Source of the DNA: Cervus elaphus | Lineage: Eukaryota; Chordata; Mammalia; Artiodactyla; Cervidae | Direction: 5' to 3' | NCBI RefSeq assembly: GCF_910594005.1 | Contig: NC_057832.1 | Span: 99,335,152 to 99,399,151, forward strand | DNA: 64,000 nucleotides | Part shown: in pieces, positions 62,860 through 64,000 of the stretch | Position numbering within the stretch: the first letter of the stretch is position 1 | Layout of the letters: each line of letters opens with the position of its first letter | Notes under the pieces: generated by a model | Database searches by the model: none | What the model saw: the letters and a program-made list of their open reading frames with translations, nothing else | What the model was told of the DNA's origin: nothing | Program-made: the position numbers and the translations under genes

Positions 62860-63870
62860 AGTGATGTGTCATGTGAGAGACTTTTCAATGTCTGTTTAGA
62901 TAATGGTCTTTTTTTGATTAAAGCAAGGGGGAGAGATACTGGTAATATAGGAATCACAGCTTTGATCCATTACTCTTTATGAAATTCATGTTACTTGTCT
63001 TGTTTTTCCTTTAAGAATCTCTGGTTAGGGCTGGTAAAAATATTGACTCCTAGAGAGTTTCCTGAGGTGGCAGTAAGATCTTAAGTAGAAAAAATACAGG
63101 AAACAAAGAGCCCCAACTTTTGGCAATTTTTGTTAATAGAACTCTCCTGTAGGTCATGAGCTTTTGAGTAGCCTGAATTTTGAGTCTGCTTCAGTTGAGG
63201 TTTTTGATTGTAAACAGTTACCACCCAGGCTGGAGCTCCAGGTTAGCAACTGGAGAAAGGAGCTGTGATGGAATTAAAGTAACCGTAGCAACAATTATAA
63301 TGTAAATAAGTCTCCTTGGGAAGGAAATTGAGAGCGTGGGCACTTGTTAGAGCATTCCTTTAGAGATTTTACTACTAGAGCTGACCACGAGTTTGCTATT
63401 AAAAACCTGGTGTTACTCCTCCTTGAATACTATCAAGTCCTGTGCCTCTCCAGCTTTCTTTTATAGCTTTTTGACAAGCTAGCCCCATGTATATAAAACA
63501 CAATGAATCTTTCATGTGCTTATCTTCTTCATACACATAAGCACTTCTTTTTCCTCTGCTGAAGTTAAAATTTTTCTCACTGTCTTCTGTTACTACCTTT
63601 GCTGCAGCTCTGCAGTGCCCAGAGGAAGCCACTTAGGTTTCCAGGGAAACAGCGTGGTGTGTGCTTAGTAGACCCCGTTGGCCGAGATTTGCTTATGGTA
63701 GAACCGGTTGTGCCGTGGCTACTTCTTAAGCAACACGAAAGAGACAAATCTTTGGTTTCAAATCTCATTATTTTTTCGTTTTAGCATTCCAGCTTTAAGA
63801 AATAAAAATTTCTAAATGTTGTATAGTTTTAATCCAGGCTTACTTTGTGGATTTAGAGATTGGATGGCTG
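62860..63870. other. intron sequence, apparently unique
   Basis: No repeat recognised. The part 63600-63760 is GC-richer, with several CpGs and an X-box-like palindrome. No exon recognised. Confidence 0.5.
63637..63650. promoter_or_regulatory. RFX-type X-box palindrome
   Basis: GTTTCCAGGGAAAC fits GTTNCCNNGGNAAC, the symmetrical X-box bound by RFX factors: two 6-bp arms, 2-bp centre, perfect inverted repeat. Lies in non-repetitive, relatively CpG-rich intron DNA. Confidence 0.45.
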
Positions 63871-63874
63871 GCTG

Positions 63875-64000
63875 CTGCTGCTGCTAAGTCGCTTCAGTTT
63901 TGTCCCACTCTCTGCGATCCCGTAGACGGCAGCCCACCAGGCTCCGCTGTCCCTGGGATTCTCCAGGCAAGAGCGCTGGAGTGGGTTGCCATTGCCTTCT
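63875..64000 (-). mobile_element. Bov-tA-type SINE, cut by window end
   Basis: GCTGCTGCTGCTAAGTCGCT at the tail, then GACGGCAGCCCACCAGGCTC and GCAAGAGCGCTGGAGTGGGT; the head lies beyond 64000. Confidence 0.9.

Larger units (their letters stand above)
28018..64000 (+). other. AHCYL2: AHCYL2 intron 1 (5' 36 kb)
   Basis: No exon matching the next AHCYL2 segment (expected to continue QIQFADQK) is seen anywhere to the end of the window, consistent with the very long first intron of this gene in mammals. Alternative first exons are known for AHCYL2, but I could not recognise one here. Confidence 0.85.

Overview
This is nuclear genomic DNA from a ruminant, very probably cattle or a close bovid. The proteins encoded are mammalian, while the interspersed repeats (Bov-tA tRNA-derived SINEs, BovB/RTE LINE copies and their Bov-A2-like 3' pieces, CHR SINEs) are the combination expected in ruminants. 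There are no bacterial genes, CRISPR arrays or operons. Family names for repeats are from pattern memory, not from a database search.

Layout: (1) 1-9188 is the 3' part of a large SMO intron, packed with nested L1, CHR, Bov-tA and BovB insertions plus older MIR and MER20 copies. (2) 9189-16926 carries eleven consecutive plus-strand coding exons of SMO (Smoothened), exons 2 to 12 by comparison with the human gene; all have GT-AG borders and compatible phases and give 672 codons from the middle of the Frizzled-type cysteine-rich domain to the stop. Exon 1 lies upstream of the window. The 3'UTR ends near an AATAAA at 17997. (3) 18023-27290 is the SMO-AHCYL2 intergenic interval, with L1, CHR, Bov-tA, a BovB copy with reverse-transcriptase remnants and a probable endogenous retroviral LTR. 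(4) 27290-28110 is a CpG island holding the promoter and first coding exon of AHCYL2 (long-IRBIT), 121 codons, plus strand. (5) 28018-64000 is AHCYL2 intron 1, with no further exon that I can recognise; it is dominated by retrotransposon insertions, many with readable target-site duplications (TSDs).

SMO is the seven-pass Hedgehog signal transducer of the primary cilium; AHCYL2 is an AHCY-like protein related to IRBIT, acting on IP3 receptors and bicarbonate transporters. They are neighbours in mammals but have no known shared pathway.

I did not find a new biological system. The most unusual structure is a set of very small retro-insertions: poly(A)/poly(T) tracts, in one case with a 21-nt body, flanked by 14-16 bp direct repeats (7781, 29485, 30634, 32872, 34143, weaker at 57531), which look like target-primed insertions of almost nothing but a poly(A) tail. 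Others worth checking: two retrotransposons inserted at one target site (three target copies, 59169-59829), a 5'-inverted BovB inside a SINE (45700-47375), in-frame upstream ATGs before the AHCYL2 start, a ZNF143/CTCF-like motif pair in the AHCYL2 promoter, an RFX-type X-box palindrome at 63637, and an unassigned minus-strand 145-codon ORF at 30919-31353.
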